DNA from: Flavobacterium sp. ZT3R18
GTDB taxonomy: Bacteria > Bacteroidota > Bacteroidia > Flavobacteriales > Flavobacteriaceae
Assembly: GCF_007097385.1 (NCBI RefSeq)
Contig: NZ_VJZS01000020.1
Coordinates: 1-64,000 of the forward strand
Direction of reading: 5' to 3'
Length of the DNA stretch: 64,000 nt
Positions 11,601 through 19,879 of the stretch are shown here, in pieces. Position numbers and translations under genes: made by a program. The notes beneath the pieces are model-generated. The model saw nothing but the letters and a program-made list of their open reading frames with translations, was not told the DNA's origin and did not search any database. Each line of letters begins with the position of its first letter. The first letter of the stretch is position 1.

Positions 11601-14600
11601 CCAAATGGGATGCTGATGGTATATTAGAATTTATAGGCAGAAAAGACAATCAGGTTAAAATAAACGGCATACGAATAGAGTTAGGTGAAATAGAAAATGT
11701 ACTGCACCAGTGTCCGCTGGTAAGCCAAAATGTGTTGTTGATATCTACGGATGAAAATAATAATAAAAACCTGGTAGCCTACATTGTTGCCAATGGATTC
11801 TTTTCACCAAAAGAGATTCAGAATTATATGAAAGAATATTTGCCGGAATATATGGTTCCTGGTTTTTATGTTGAGATTGATGCTGTTCCTTTAACACCAA
11901 ACGGCAAGGTTGACCGCAAGGCTTTGCCGGATGTTTCAGGAGCTGATATTATAAGGAAAGAATATGTTGCTCCCCGTTCCAAAGAGGAGAAGCTCTTGGT
12001 GAGTGTCTGGGAGGATGTTCTTAAGCGTGAGAATATCAGTATAAAAGACAGTTTTTATAACCTGGGAGGCGATTCGATAAAAACGATTCAGATCGTATCG
12101 CGATTAAAACAACAGGGCTACAGTTTAAAGATCCAGCAGATTCTTCGTGTGCCGGTATTGGAAGATTTGGCTAAACATGTAGAGTTATGCACACGTGATG
12201 TCGATCAGTCATTGGTTCTGGGAGAAGTAAAACCTACCCCTATCCAGCATTATTTTTTCAATGATCGAGCCTTTAAGGTTCATAATCATTTCAACCAATC
12301 TGTGGTTTTAAAAAGCAGGGAAGCCCTTGATACGCAGCTTATCTCTAAGAGTATTACTGCTCTGCTTGGGCACCATGATGCGCTTCGTATGGTTTATAAA
12401 TCGGATCAGGGTGTATGGAAGCAATTCAATGAAGGTTTGCCGGAACATGATTTTGCTGTTGATTTTTACGATTTTCAAGATCAGGATAATGCCGAGGATT
12501 TAATGGCAGAGAAAGGAGAGGAGCTTCAGTCTGGATTTGATTTAGGGATTGGTCCTTTGTTTAAGGCGGCTCATTTTCGATTACAAGACGGTGACCGTGT
12601 GGCATTGATTATTCACCATCTGGTTGTAGACGGAGTTTCATGGCGTATACTGCTGGAGGATTTCACAGCTGTTTATCAGCAATCCCTTTCAGGAGTTAAG
12701 CCTAATCTTCCATTGAAGACGGATTCTTTCCAGCGCTGGTCTTCTCTGCAGCAGGAGTATGCATTAAGCGAGAAGCTTCAGGCAGAAAAGCCTTATTGGG
12801 AGTCCTTAAACAGTGAAGCTATAGCTGCTTTTCCAATAGATAAAGCAGGGGGTAACTCTAAGGCTGACAGCAGTATTTCCTTTACCCTGGATAAGGATAT
12901 AACGGAACTTCTGCAGACTCAGATTCATGATGTTTACAGTACAGAGATCAATGATGTTTTATTGACAGGTCTTGGTCTTGCTTTACAGGATGTTTTTGGA
13001 TTGGATCGAAGTGTAATTAAGGTTGAGGGACATGGAAGAGAGGATATTGTGGAAGATGTAGATATCAGCAGAACGATTGGCTGGTTTACTACAGTTTATC
13101 CATTTGTATTGCGTCTTTCGGGTTCAGACTCTTTGAATACTTTGGTTCAGATTAAGGAGTCACTAAGGAAAATACCACAGAAGGGTATTGGCTATGGCAT
13201 GCTGAAATACCTAACATCGGACTTCCAGAGTAATCTGGTTCCGAGCATTGAGTTCAATTATCTGGGGGATTTCGGGGATAATGCGAGCAACAGTTCAGAT
13301 TCATTATTTTCCTATAGCTCAGAGTATATCGGCTCAGGCAATTCAGCCTTAAATGAGAGTGAAGTAAAGTTGATTATTTCAGGTATGTTAGTCTCCGGAC
13401 GTCTTTCGATGAATATTAGTTTTAGCTGTGGATTGTATGATAATACTACGATTCAGAATCTGGCTGATTCCTATCAAAAGAACCTTACTGTACTTATTGA
13501 AGATTTAAGTTCAGTAAAAGAGAGCCGATTAACGCCATCTGACTTGACCTATAAAGATTTGAGTATAGGAGATTTATCAAGAATAAACCAGAATAATAAT
13601 TTAGAGGATGTTTACAGGTTATCGCCTTTACAGCAGGGTATTTATTATCACTGGCTTTCGGATAGATCCTCACCGATGTATTTCGAGCAGATGTCCTACA
13701 GAATAAAAGCTTTTGATCTTACTGTTGATTCGGTAAAGTATGCCTATGATCAGTTAATACTGCGCCACGGTGTCTTGCGTACTAGTTTCTCTTATGACTT
13801 GGCCGATGAGCCGCTTCAGATAGTAAAAAAGACTGTTCCGAGTACATTTGCCTTTAGACACAAGCCTGAGGATTTATCATTGGAAGATTATGTGGAGCAT
13901 ATCAAACTGGAAGACCGTGCCTTCGGATTTGATTTGGAATTTCCATCACAGATGCGATTGCTGTTATTGGATTTAGGCAATGACGATTATGAATTCATAT
14001 GGAGCCACCATCATATTTTGACAGACGGCTGGTGTATGAGTATTCTGATCAAGGATTTTTATCAGATACTGAATTCTCTTTATCAGAACAAGCCGCTGGA
14101 TCTTCCCAAGCCTGTTCTGTACTCCAGCTATATCAAGTGGCTGGACAGTGTAGATAAGAATGCTTCTTTGGCTTACTGGGGTGAATACCTAAAAGGGTAT
14201 ACAGATGCGGCAGAAGTTCCCTTTAAGCGTCAGGATTCAGAACATGATTTTTATTCAGAAGCCAGAGAGACTGTAATAATAGAAGGAGATCTTTTTAATA
14301 AAATAAATGAATTGTGTAGCCGAACCGGAATAACGCAAAATACTTTTGTTCAGGCAACTTGGGGTTATCTTCTCTCGAGATACAATAATACAAATGATGT
14401 TGTCTTTGGTTCAGTTGTATCGGGCAGGCCTGCAGAGCTCGAAGGAATAGAAGATATGATCGGGCTGTTTATCAATACAGTTCCTGTGAGAATACAATAT
14501 GGTGAAGGGGAACGTATAGCTGATCTGCTGAGAAAAGTTCAAGAGCAGTACATCTCTGGCAATGCTTACCATTATTCAAATTTATCACAGGTAAGTTCAC

Positions 14601-17600
14601 AGAGTGAACTGGGTGCTAACCTGATAAATCATATAGTAGTATTTGAGAACTATCCGGTTCAGGATATTATACGGGAGGATGTTCAGCAGGCACAGCAGGG
14701 CAGAGACCAGGAGTTAAGGATTGAATCCATTGCTGCTTTTGAGCAGACCAATTATGATTTCAATATCATTGCGAGTTCCTCTTCATCATCGTTACGCATA
14801 GACTTTAAGTATAATAAAAATAAGTATGATCAGGAGATGATGAGTAAATTGTCAGGCCATGTTTATACTATTGCTGAACAGTTTAGTTCAGATCCGGAGG
14901 GTAAATTAAATTCATTAGATTATTTTACAGATTCTGAGAAGTCAGAGTTATTGTTTGATTTTAATGATACAGCGGCAGATTATCCATCAGATAAATCAAT
15001 AGTTGATCTGTTTGAGGATCAGGTTTTAAGAACTCCTGATAATACAGCTGTTGTCTTTGAGGATAAGGAATTGACTTATAAGGATCTCGATGAAAGATCA
15101 AATCAGTTTGCAGCATACTTAATACAAAATTTTGGTATTCAAAATGATGACTTAATAGGTATAAAATTAGAAAAAAGTGAAATTTTAATTGTTTCAATTT
15201 TAGGAATTTTAAAAACCGGAGCAGCTTATGTGCCAATTGATCCACATTATCCAGAAGAGAGAATTTCTTATATTAAACAGGACAGCAACAGTAAAGTTGT
15301 AATTGATGAAGAAGAATTGGATAAATTTTTCAAAGTCCAAAAGAACTACAGTATAGAGAATAATAATGTAAAAATTAAATCAAGCAATTTGGTATATGTT
15401 ATGTATACCTCTGGTTCGACAGGTGTTCCCAAAGGAACTATGTTAGAGCATGGCAATATGACTAATTTGATCACTTTTCATAATAAAGAGCTTGAAATAC
15501 ATGCCAGTGACAGAACACTTCAATTTGCAAGTATAAGTTTTGATGCCTCATTTCATGAAATATTTACAACTCTCTTGAGAGGGGGCACTATATATCCAAT
15601 TGCCGAAATTTTAAAAAGAGATTCGGAGGCTCTTTCGGCTTTTATAAAAAGAAATAATATCAACACTCTTTTTTTACCGACATCGTATTTTAAGTTATTA
15701 TTGGATGTAGAGTCATTCTATTCTTTAATAAAGTCAAAAATAATAAAGGATATTATTGTTGCCGGAGAACAATTAACTTTAAGTGAGGATGCAGTAGACA
15801 AGCTAAGATCAGTAGAAATGAAGCTCCATAATCATTATGGGCCGACCGAAACTCATGTAGTAACTACAATTACGTTAAAAGAGGATTATCTAAGATGCAA
15901 TCCTTCAATTGGACGTCCAATATCAAATACTCAGATTTACCTGTTAGACGAACAGTTGCAGCCTGTTGCTTTTGGGGTTACCGGAAAGTTGTATATATCG
16001 GGATCTGGCGTTGCGCGAGGCTATTTAAATAAGCCTGAGCTGACTTCGGAGAAATTTATAGCCAATCCTTTCATTAAGGGTCTGCGCATGTATGATTCTG
16101 GAGATTTAGGAAGATGGCTGTCCGATGGGAATATTGAATTTTTAGGCAGGAAAGATCATCAGGTTAAAGTCAGAGGTTTCCGTATTGAATTAGGAGAGAT
16201 TGAGAATGTTATTTTACAATATTCAGAATCTTTAAAGCAAGTGGTAGTAGAACTAAAAGAGAATAATCAAGATAAAGCCCTGGTTGCTTATCTGGTCTCA
16301 AATGATGTTGTTAATAAATCTGATTTACGAAACTTTTTGCAGGAAAAATTACCGGATTATATGGTTCCTAATTCCTATGTTTCATTGGAAAAATTGCCAT
16401 TAACTGATCATGGCAAAATAGATCGCAGAGCTCTACCGAATGTTGATGATGCGGATTTTATCAGAAAAGAGTTTGTTGCCCCTAGGAATGAGACAGAAGA
16501 GAAACTGGTGTTGATTTGGCAGGATGTATTAGGGATTGAAAGAATTGGAATTACCGATAACTTCTTTGAATTGGGCGGGCACAGCCTGCTGGTTGCACAG
16601 GTAATCAACAGGATATACAAACAGCTGGGTAAAGGAATATCGTTTAAGACATTTTTCAGCAGTCCAAGTATTGATGTGTTAAGTAATGAGTTACGTGTCA
16701 ATAAATTTGTCCCAATACCTAAAGCTCCAGAAATGCCATCATATCCAGTGACGGCTTCCCAAGCAAGGTTATGGATCTTAAGTCAATTAGAAGGCGGTTC
16801 TTTAGCGTATAACATAATGGGCGCCGTTACTTTAAAAGGGGAAATACAAGTAAATAAATTTGAAGAATGCTTAAGATTATTGATTGAGCGTTATGAAATT
16901 TTGCGAACTTATTTTGGAACAACCTCTGAAGGTATGATTCAACAATATATTATACCTATTGAAGGATTGGATTTCAGACTTAGCCATAAAGATTATAGTT
17001 TAGAAGCAGATCCAGATGAGTGTGTTGCTAATTATTTGCAGGACAGTAATCAAGAGTTATTTGATTTGGAACATGGCCCCTTAGTTAGAGGATCATTAAT
17101 AAAATTAAAAGAAAGTGAATATGTATTTTTCTTATCCATGCATCATATTATAGGGGATGGTTGGTCTGTAGAGTTATTAACATCAGAGATTGTAAAAACT
17201 TACAATGGCTTGGTTCAGGGAAAAGAGATTGATCTGCCTGCTTTAAATATCCAGTATAAGGACTATGCAGTATGGATGAGTGAGGAATTGCAGCAAAAAA
17301 AGCAGCAAAAATCGGAGCAGTACTGGCTAAATCAATTCAGTGAAGAACTACCTGTTTTAAATTTGCCAAGTTTTAAGGTACGGCCATTGGTAAAAACTTA
17401 TAATGGAGAGAGAATTGTACATGAATTTTCCAAATCATTCTTGGATAAGTTAAAAGCTTTTTCGAAATCAAACGACGTTACCTTATTTATGACATTGCTA
17501 TCAGGCATAAATGCCTTGCTTTATAGGTATTCAGGTCAGGATGATATTGTTGTCGGCACTCCGATTGCAGGAAGAGACCATCCGGATCTAGAGAATCAAT

Positions 17601-19879
17601 TAGGTTTGTATTTAAATACTTTAGCTCTTAGGACGAAATTTAAGGAAAATAGTAGCTTTTTAGATTTAATAACAAAACAAAAAGAAAACTTATTACAAGC
17701 TTATGAGCATCAAGCTTATCCATTTGATGTACTACTTAGTAAGTTGAATTTAAAAAGAGACTCTAGCCGTTCGGCTGTATTTGATGTTATGGTAGTTTTA
17801 CAGAATCACGCCCAACTTCATAATATAAATGAAAGAGAGGAGTTTATCAATCTTAAAGTAAGCCAGTACGGGCTTAAGAGCAATACATCTCAATTTGATA
17901 TGTGTTTTACTTTTGTGGAGAATGAAGACTTGTATCTAGGAATTGAATATAATACAGATATTTATGATTCATTTTTGATAGAAAGAATGTTTTTACATTT
18001 TGAGAATCTGATGAGTGAATTGATTGATAATCCGACTGCCAATATCCAAGATGTTGATTATATCACGTTGACAGAGAAAAAGCAGTTGTTGTCTGATTTT
18101 AATTCAACAGACACAGCGTATCCAAAGGAAAAAACTATAGTTGACTTATTTGAGGAGCAGGCTGAAAGGACTCCAAATAATATAGCACTGCTATTTGGCG
18201 AGACTGAATTGACCTATCATGATCTAAATGAAAGGGCCAATCAGTTTGGTCATTATTTAAGAGAAAATTATAGCATTGAACCAGATGATTTAGTTGGAGT
18301 TAAGCTTGATAGAAGTGAGTTAATGATTATTTCAATCTTAGGGATACTGAAATCCGGAGCAGCGTATGTTCCGATAGATCTGAATTATCCGGAACAGCGT
18401 ATTTCATTTATAGAAAATGACTGTAATTGCAAAGCTGTGATAGATGAGGAAGAAATCATATCTTATAATTTACAAAGATTCAGATTCAAAAAAAATAATT
18501 TAGAGAAAATTAACCAAACTTCTGATTTGGCCTATGTAATTTATACTTCAGGAACAACAGGTAATCCTAAGGGAGTGATGGTTGAACATAGGAATGTTGT
18601 AAGACTGGTTAAACCCTGTACATATTTCCCGTTGAACGAAAACAACATTCTTTTAAGTACAGGATCAATATCTTTTGACGCAACAATAATTGAATTTTTT
18701 GGAACTTTATTAAATGGTTCAAAATTAGTATTGAGCAGTTATAATGATTTACTGGATGTAGCCTTATTAGAAGATATTGCAAAGAAACAGAATGTAGACA
18801 GTCTTTGGATGACAGCTTTGCTGTTTAGTAATGTTGTTGAAAACAATATTAATTTCTTTCATGGAATAACTAAATTAATTGTAGGAGGTGATGTAGTATC
18901 TCCGATTCATTGTCAAAAATTGTTTGAAAGATATCCAAATATAAAAGTAGTTAACGGATACGGTCCGACAGAAAATACAACATTCACCACAACTTTTGAG
19001 ATAAAAAATCAAGATTATAGTAGAATTCCAGTTGGTAAGCCAATCTCCAATACACAGATTTATATCTTAGACAGAAATTTAAATCCAGTATCAATAGGAG
19101 TTGTTGGTAAAATCTATGTTTCTGGTTTAGGATTGTCAAGAGGATATTTAAATAGACCAGAATTAACAAAGGAGAAATTCCTAAGCAATCCTTTTATTGA
19201 AGGAATACGCATGTATGATACAGGAGATTTAGGTTATTGGCTGCCAGATGGCAATATAGAGTTCTTGGGAAGGAAAGACAATCAGGTTAAGATTCGAGGA
19301 TTCAGAATTGAGCTGGGAGAGATTGAAAGTACGATTTTGCAGTATTCGGAAGATTTAAAACAGGTTGTTGTAGAGGACAGGATAATCAATGGAGATAAAG
19401 TGCTGGTTGCCTATTTGCTCTCGGATAATCTGAACAAAATACTGCTCAGAGATTTTCTGGAGAAAAAACTGCCAGATTATATGATTCCGAGTTTTTATGT
19501 AGAGTTAGACTTTATTCCTATGACTCCCAATGGAAAAGTTGATCGTAAAGCTTTGCCAGATATTAATGACGGAGATATTATCAGGAAAGAATATATTGCG
19601 CCAAGAAATGATATAGAAGAAAAGTTAGTGCTGATATGGGAAGAAGTTTTAAATATTTCTCCAATAGGTGTAACGGATGATTTCTTTGAATTGGGTGGAC
19701 ATAGTTTAAAAGCAATGCAGGTTATTTCAAGGGTTAAAAATGAATTTGCAGTCAGTCTTAAAGTAGAAGAAATTTTTAATACTCCCCAAATTGAATTTAT
19801 TTCAAAAATTATAGCAAGAAATCTATGGGCTGCAGAGTCAAAAGAAAATATTAATCAGGAAATTAAAATTGTAATATGA
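5690..19879 (+). CDS. Four-module NRPS: TubC_N, C-A-T, C-A-T-E, C-A-T, C-A-T
   Basis: A 4729-residue synthetase starting at GTG 5690. Residues 1 to about 55 look like a TubC_N-type docking domain. Module 1: C (HHIASDG near residue 207), A (near 675), T (Ser near 1061); code DAFTIAAVCK, phenylalanine-like. Module 2: C (HHIVGDG near 1247), A (near 1726), T (GGDS near 2128), E (HHLVVDG near 2310); code DVWEMNVDDK, with acidic Glu in the pocket, so probably a basic residue, possibly diaminopropionate, epimerized to D. Module 3: post-E C domain (HHILTDG near 2772), A (near 3240), T (near 3632); code DAHFIAHVVK, 8 of 10 positions as in proline DVQFIAHVVK. Module 4: C (HHIIGDG near 3818), A (near 4286), T (near 4669); code about DAIWIGGTFK, valine-like. 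No TE is present. The stop overlaps the next start by 4 nt (ATGA). Codes were aligned by eye, and Val position 278 depends on gap placement. Confidence 0.95.
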   Translation: MNINKIVSLLLELEEDGVIIFLEENKLKYKTADDKPLESETIDKISIYRDDIKSYLESKIIFQKSNDFLEKINIQTRPLKIPLSYSQERLWFIDKLSGTANYHLNTILRIDGDLDVALFENVLRKIVERHEVLRTVFYEDEGMPYQLVKPSSDWHLNYSEIQEESNLIKIKEEELRKPFDLSKDFMIRANLIKVKESSTHVLILTIHHIASDGWSMPIFINEVLSLYQNFEFILPDLPIQYIDYSIWQKQILSGELLDNKLEYWQNKLKDIEPLNLPTDFTRQSIQSANGSRFSVVLDKKLTAEIKTLSKNFSVTPFITMLSAFNILMHKYSGNYDICIGSSIANRNNKEIEPLIGFFANTVVLRSDLSGDIIFEKLLLQVKKTMLEAYEYQDVPFEKVVEKVVKTRDMSFNPLFQIMFSYNNNNENDNNSNNSDSESIQTAELKIFHEPFENNLAKFDLSFEITENDSEFNINIVYCSDLFLKDTINRIIVSFEQILRFVTNDSTQSISDIDCINSEDKQLLQIEFNSTGVDFSNDKTIVDLFEDQVIKTPNNIAVVFEDISLTYQDLNDQSNQFALYLRQTYDIQADDLIGIMLDKSELTIVVILGILKSGAAYVPIDNNYPEERISFIKKDIKSKVIIDADELALFLNIRESYSKNNLEKINTMQSLAYVIYTSGSTGHPKGVMVEHRNSVNMCLDQIKSFKITEKDKIIWFASIAFDASFFEMTMSINSGAALYVVNDEIIKNRDYFFAFLKESGSTVVTLPPSYLDLFSNEEISSSKLRCIITAGEAANPTKALSITALGIDYYNAYGPTECAVCVSIYNVSKNDSDKSNIPIGKPISNTQIYILGDSMEMVPIGVRGKLYISGAGVARGYLNREELTAEKFISNPFTAGQKMYDTGDLASWLADGNIEFLGRKDSQVKIRGFRIELGEIESAILEYSDVNQVVVDARSVNNVKMLIAYVVADTLDKSLLRSFLESKLPDYMIPGFYVEIDSIPLTFNGKVDRKLLPDVVGEDIIKKEYVGPRNEKEEKLISIWQEVLGIERIGITDNFFELGGHSLLIGQVINRAYEQLGIKMTFRSFFMEPTIKGLSNEFTTDEFVRIPKSVEMISYPVTASQSRIWILSQLEGGSLAYNMPAAIRLQGIIEVKKFEESFKVLIDRHEILRTYFKTNFDGEIRQYIVNGSELDFRLRHVDYSLAENPEECVADYVKEFNQEVFDLEQAQLIRGVLFKLKENSYVFCLTMHHIVGDGWSLQLLISEIVQTYNSLVRGKEADLPVLNIQYKDYAVWLNEELKHKKQESEQYWLNQFKGELPVLNLPSSNARPIVQTYNGKIIRHEFSKSFLDKLKSFSKSQDVTLFMTLVAGINAMLYRYSGQDDIIVGTPVAGREHPDLENQLGLYLNTLAIRTRFKEKNSLLDLIAYEKETLLKAFEHQNYPFDELVGKLNLNRDMSRSALFDVLVELQSQVQLNSISSNEALIDLDVSNYSFENKTSQFDMSFTFIEADGIFLVIGYNTDIYDSYLIDRMFLHFENLMSDLLDDPEKAIEEIDYLTEGEKSQLLFDFNDTAVDYPKDKTIVDLFEQQVTRTPDHTAVVFENTSLTYRELNQKSNRLAYYLIESGVSLNSHVFFFQERGIEYLVSMLGVWKAGGYFTPLDINAPIQRNREVLKQAEDFFILSSTDYQSHLEGLGPDVSGVFLEAAYLGNYSTDNLNLALEVDSLAYIIFTSGSTGVPKGAMVEHLGMVNHLFAKINDFNISAADNIGQTATHIFDVSIWQFMTALLVGGKTTVLIGEQAWNPQNLFECIENENITIVESVPAHFSILLDFLSGESLLPSLKSLRCLMMNGESLPAEYCKKWFGYYPSISMANVYGPTECSDDITHYLFESCSADWKGSVPIGKPIQNMSIYILDNHLNLLPHGIAGDLYVSGIGVGQGYLNDIEKTQLAFVSNPFFREGSLNHSEKLYKTGDLAKWDADGILEFIGRKDNQVKINGIRIELGEIENVLHQCPLVSQNVLLISTDENNNKNLVAYIVANGFFSPKEIQNYMKEYLPEYMVPGFYVEIDAVPLTPNGKVDRKALPDVSGADIIRKEYVAPRSKEEKLLVSVWEDVLKRENISIKDSFYNLGGDSIKTIQIVSRLKQQGYSLKIQQILRVPVLEDLAKHVELCTRDVDQSLVLGEVKPTPIQHYFFNDRAFKVHNHFNQSVVLKSREALDTQLISKSITALLGHHDALRMVYKSDQGVWKQFNEGLPEHDFAVDFYDFQDQDNAEDLMAEKGEELQSGFDLGIGPLFKAAHFRLQDGDRVALIIHHLVVDGVSWRILLEDFTAVYQQSLSGVKPNLPLKTDSFQRWSSLQQEYALSEKLQAEKPYWESLNSEAIAAFPIDKAGGNSKADSSISFTLDKDITELLQTQIHDVYSTEINDVLLTGLGLALQDVFGLDRSVIKVEGHGREDIVEDVDISRTIGWFTTVYPFVLRLSGSDSLNTLVQIKESLRKIPQKGIGYGMLKYLTSDFQSNLVPSIEFNYLGDFGDNASNSSDSLFSYSSEYIGSGNSALNESEVKLIISGMLVSGRLSMNISFSCGLYDNTTIQNLADSYQKNLTVLIEDLSSVKESRLTPSDLTYKDLSIGDLSRINQNNNLEDVYRLSPLQQGIYYHWLSDRSSPMYFEQMSYRIKAFDLTVDSVKYAYDQLILRHGVLRTSFSYDLADEPLQIVKKTVPSTFAFRHKPEDLSLEDYVEHIKLEDRAFGFDLEFPSQMRLLLLDLGNDDYEFIWSHHHILTDGWCMSILIKDFYQILNSLYQNKPLDLPKPVLYSSYIKWLDSVDKNASLAYWGEYLKGYTDAAEVPFKRQDSEHDFYSEARETVIIEGDLFNKINELCSRTGITQNTFVQATWGYLLSRYNNTNDVVFGSVVSGRPAELEGIEDMIGLFINTVPVRIQYGEGERIADLLRKVQEQYISGNAYHYSNLSQVSSQSELGANLINHIVVFENYPVQDIIREDVQQAQQGRDQELRIESIAAFEQTNYDFNIIASSSSSSLRIDFKYNKNKYDQEMMSKLSGHVYTIAEQFSSDPEGKLNSLDYFTDSEKSELLFDFNDTAADYPSDKSIVDLFEDQVLRTPDNTAVVFEDKELTYKDLDERSNQFAAYLIQNFGIQNDDLIGIKLEKSEILIVSILGILKTGAAYVPIDPHYPEERISYIKQDSNSKVVIDEEELDKFFKVQKNYSIENNNVKIKSSNLVYVMYTSGSTGVPKGTMLEHGNMTNLITFHNKELEIHASDRTLQFASISFDASFHEIFTTLLRGGTIYPIAEILKRDSEALSAFIKRNNINTLFLPTSYFKLLLDVESFYSLIKSKIIKDIIVAGEQLTLSEDAVDKLRSVEMKLHNHYGPTETHVVTTITLKEDYLRCNPSIGRPISNTQIYLLDEQLQPVAFGVTGKLYISGSGVARGYLNKPELTSEKFIANPFIKGLRMYDSGDLGRWLSDGNIEFLGRKDHQVKVRGFRIELGEIENVILQYSESLKQVVVELKENNQDKALVAYLVSNDVVNKSDLRNFLQEKLPDYMVPNSYVSLEKLPLTDHGKIDRRALPNVDDADFIRKEFVAPRNETEEKLVLIWQDVLGIERIGITDNFFELGGHSLLVAQVINRIYKQLGKGISFKTFFSSPSIDVLSNELRVNKFVPIPKAPEMPSYPVTASQARLWILSQLEGGSLAYNIMGAVTLKGEIQVNKFEECLRLLIERYEILRTYFGTTSEGMIQQYIIPIEGLDFRLSHKDYSLEADPDECVANYLQDSNQELFDLEHGPLVRGSLIKLKESEYVFFLSMHHIIGDGWSVELLTSEIVKTYNGLVQGKEIDLPALNIQYKDYAVWMSEELQQKKQQKSEQYWLNQFSEELPVLNLPSFKVRPLVKTYNGERIVHEFSKSFLDKLKAFSKSNDVTLFMTLLSGINALLYRYSGQDDIVVGTPIAGRDHPDLENQLGLYLNTLALRTKFKENSSFLDLITKQKENLLQAYEHQAYPFDVLLSKLNLKRDSSRSAVFDVMVVLQNHAQLHNINEREEFINLKVSQYGLKSNTSQFDMCFTFVENEDLYLGIEYNTDIYDSFLIERMFLHFENLMSELIDNPTANIQDVDYITLTEKKQLLSDFNSTDTAYPKEKTIVDLFEEQAERTPNNIALLFGETELTYHDLNERANQFGHYLRENYSIEPDDLVGVKLDRSELMIISILGILKSGAAYVPIDLNYPEQRISFIENDCNCKAVIDEEEIISYNLQRFRFKKNNLEKINQTSDLAYVIYTSGTTGNPKGVMVEHRNVVRLVKPCTYFPLNENNILLSTGSISFDATIIEFFGTLLNGSKLVLSSYNDLLDVALLEDIAKKQNVDSLWMTALLFSNVVENNINFFHGITKLIVGGDVVSPIHCQKLFERYPNIKVVNGYGPTENTTFTTTFEIKNQDYSRIPVGKPISNTQIYILDRNLNPVSIGVVGKIYVSGLGLSRGYLNRPELTKEKFLSNPFIEGIRMYDTGDLGYWLPDGNIEFLGRKDNQVKIRGFRIELGEIESTILQYSEDLKQVVVEDRIINGDKVLVAYLLSDNLNKILLRDFLEKKLPDYMIPSFYVELDFIPMTPNGKVDRKALPDINDGDIIRKEYIAPRNDIEEKLVLIWEEVLNISPIGVTDDFFELGGHSLKAMQVISRVKNEFAVSLKVEEIFNTPQIEFISKIIARNLWAAESKENINQEIKIVI

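Noticed and set aside
10480..11700. Firm call of ornithine or Dap for the second A domain of the large NRPS
   Set aside because: The hand-read code DVWEMNVDDK matches no code I know well; only a basic side chain is suggested by the acidic pocket residue.
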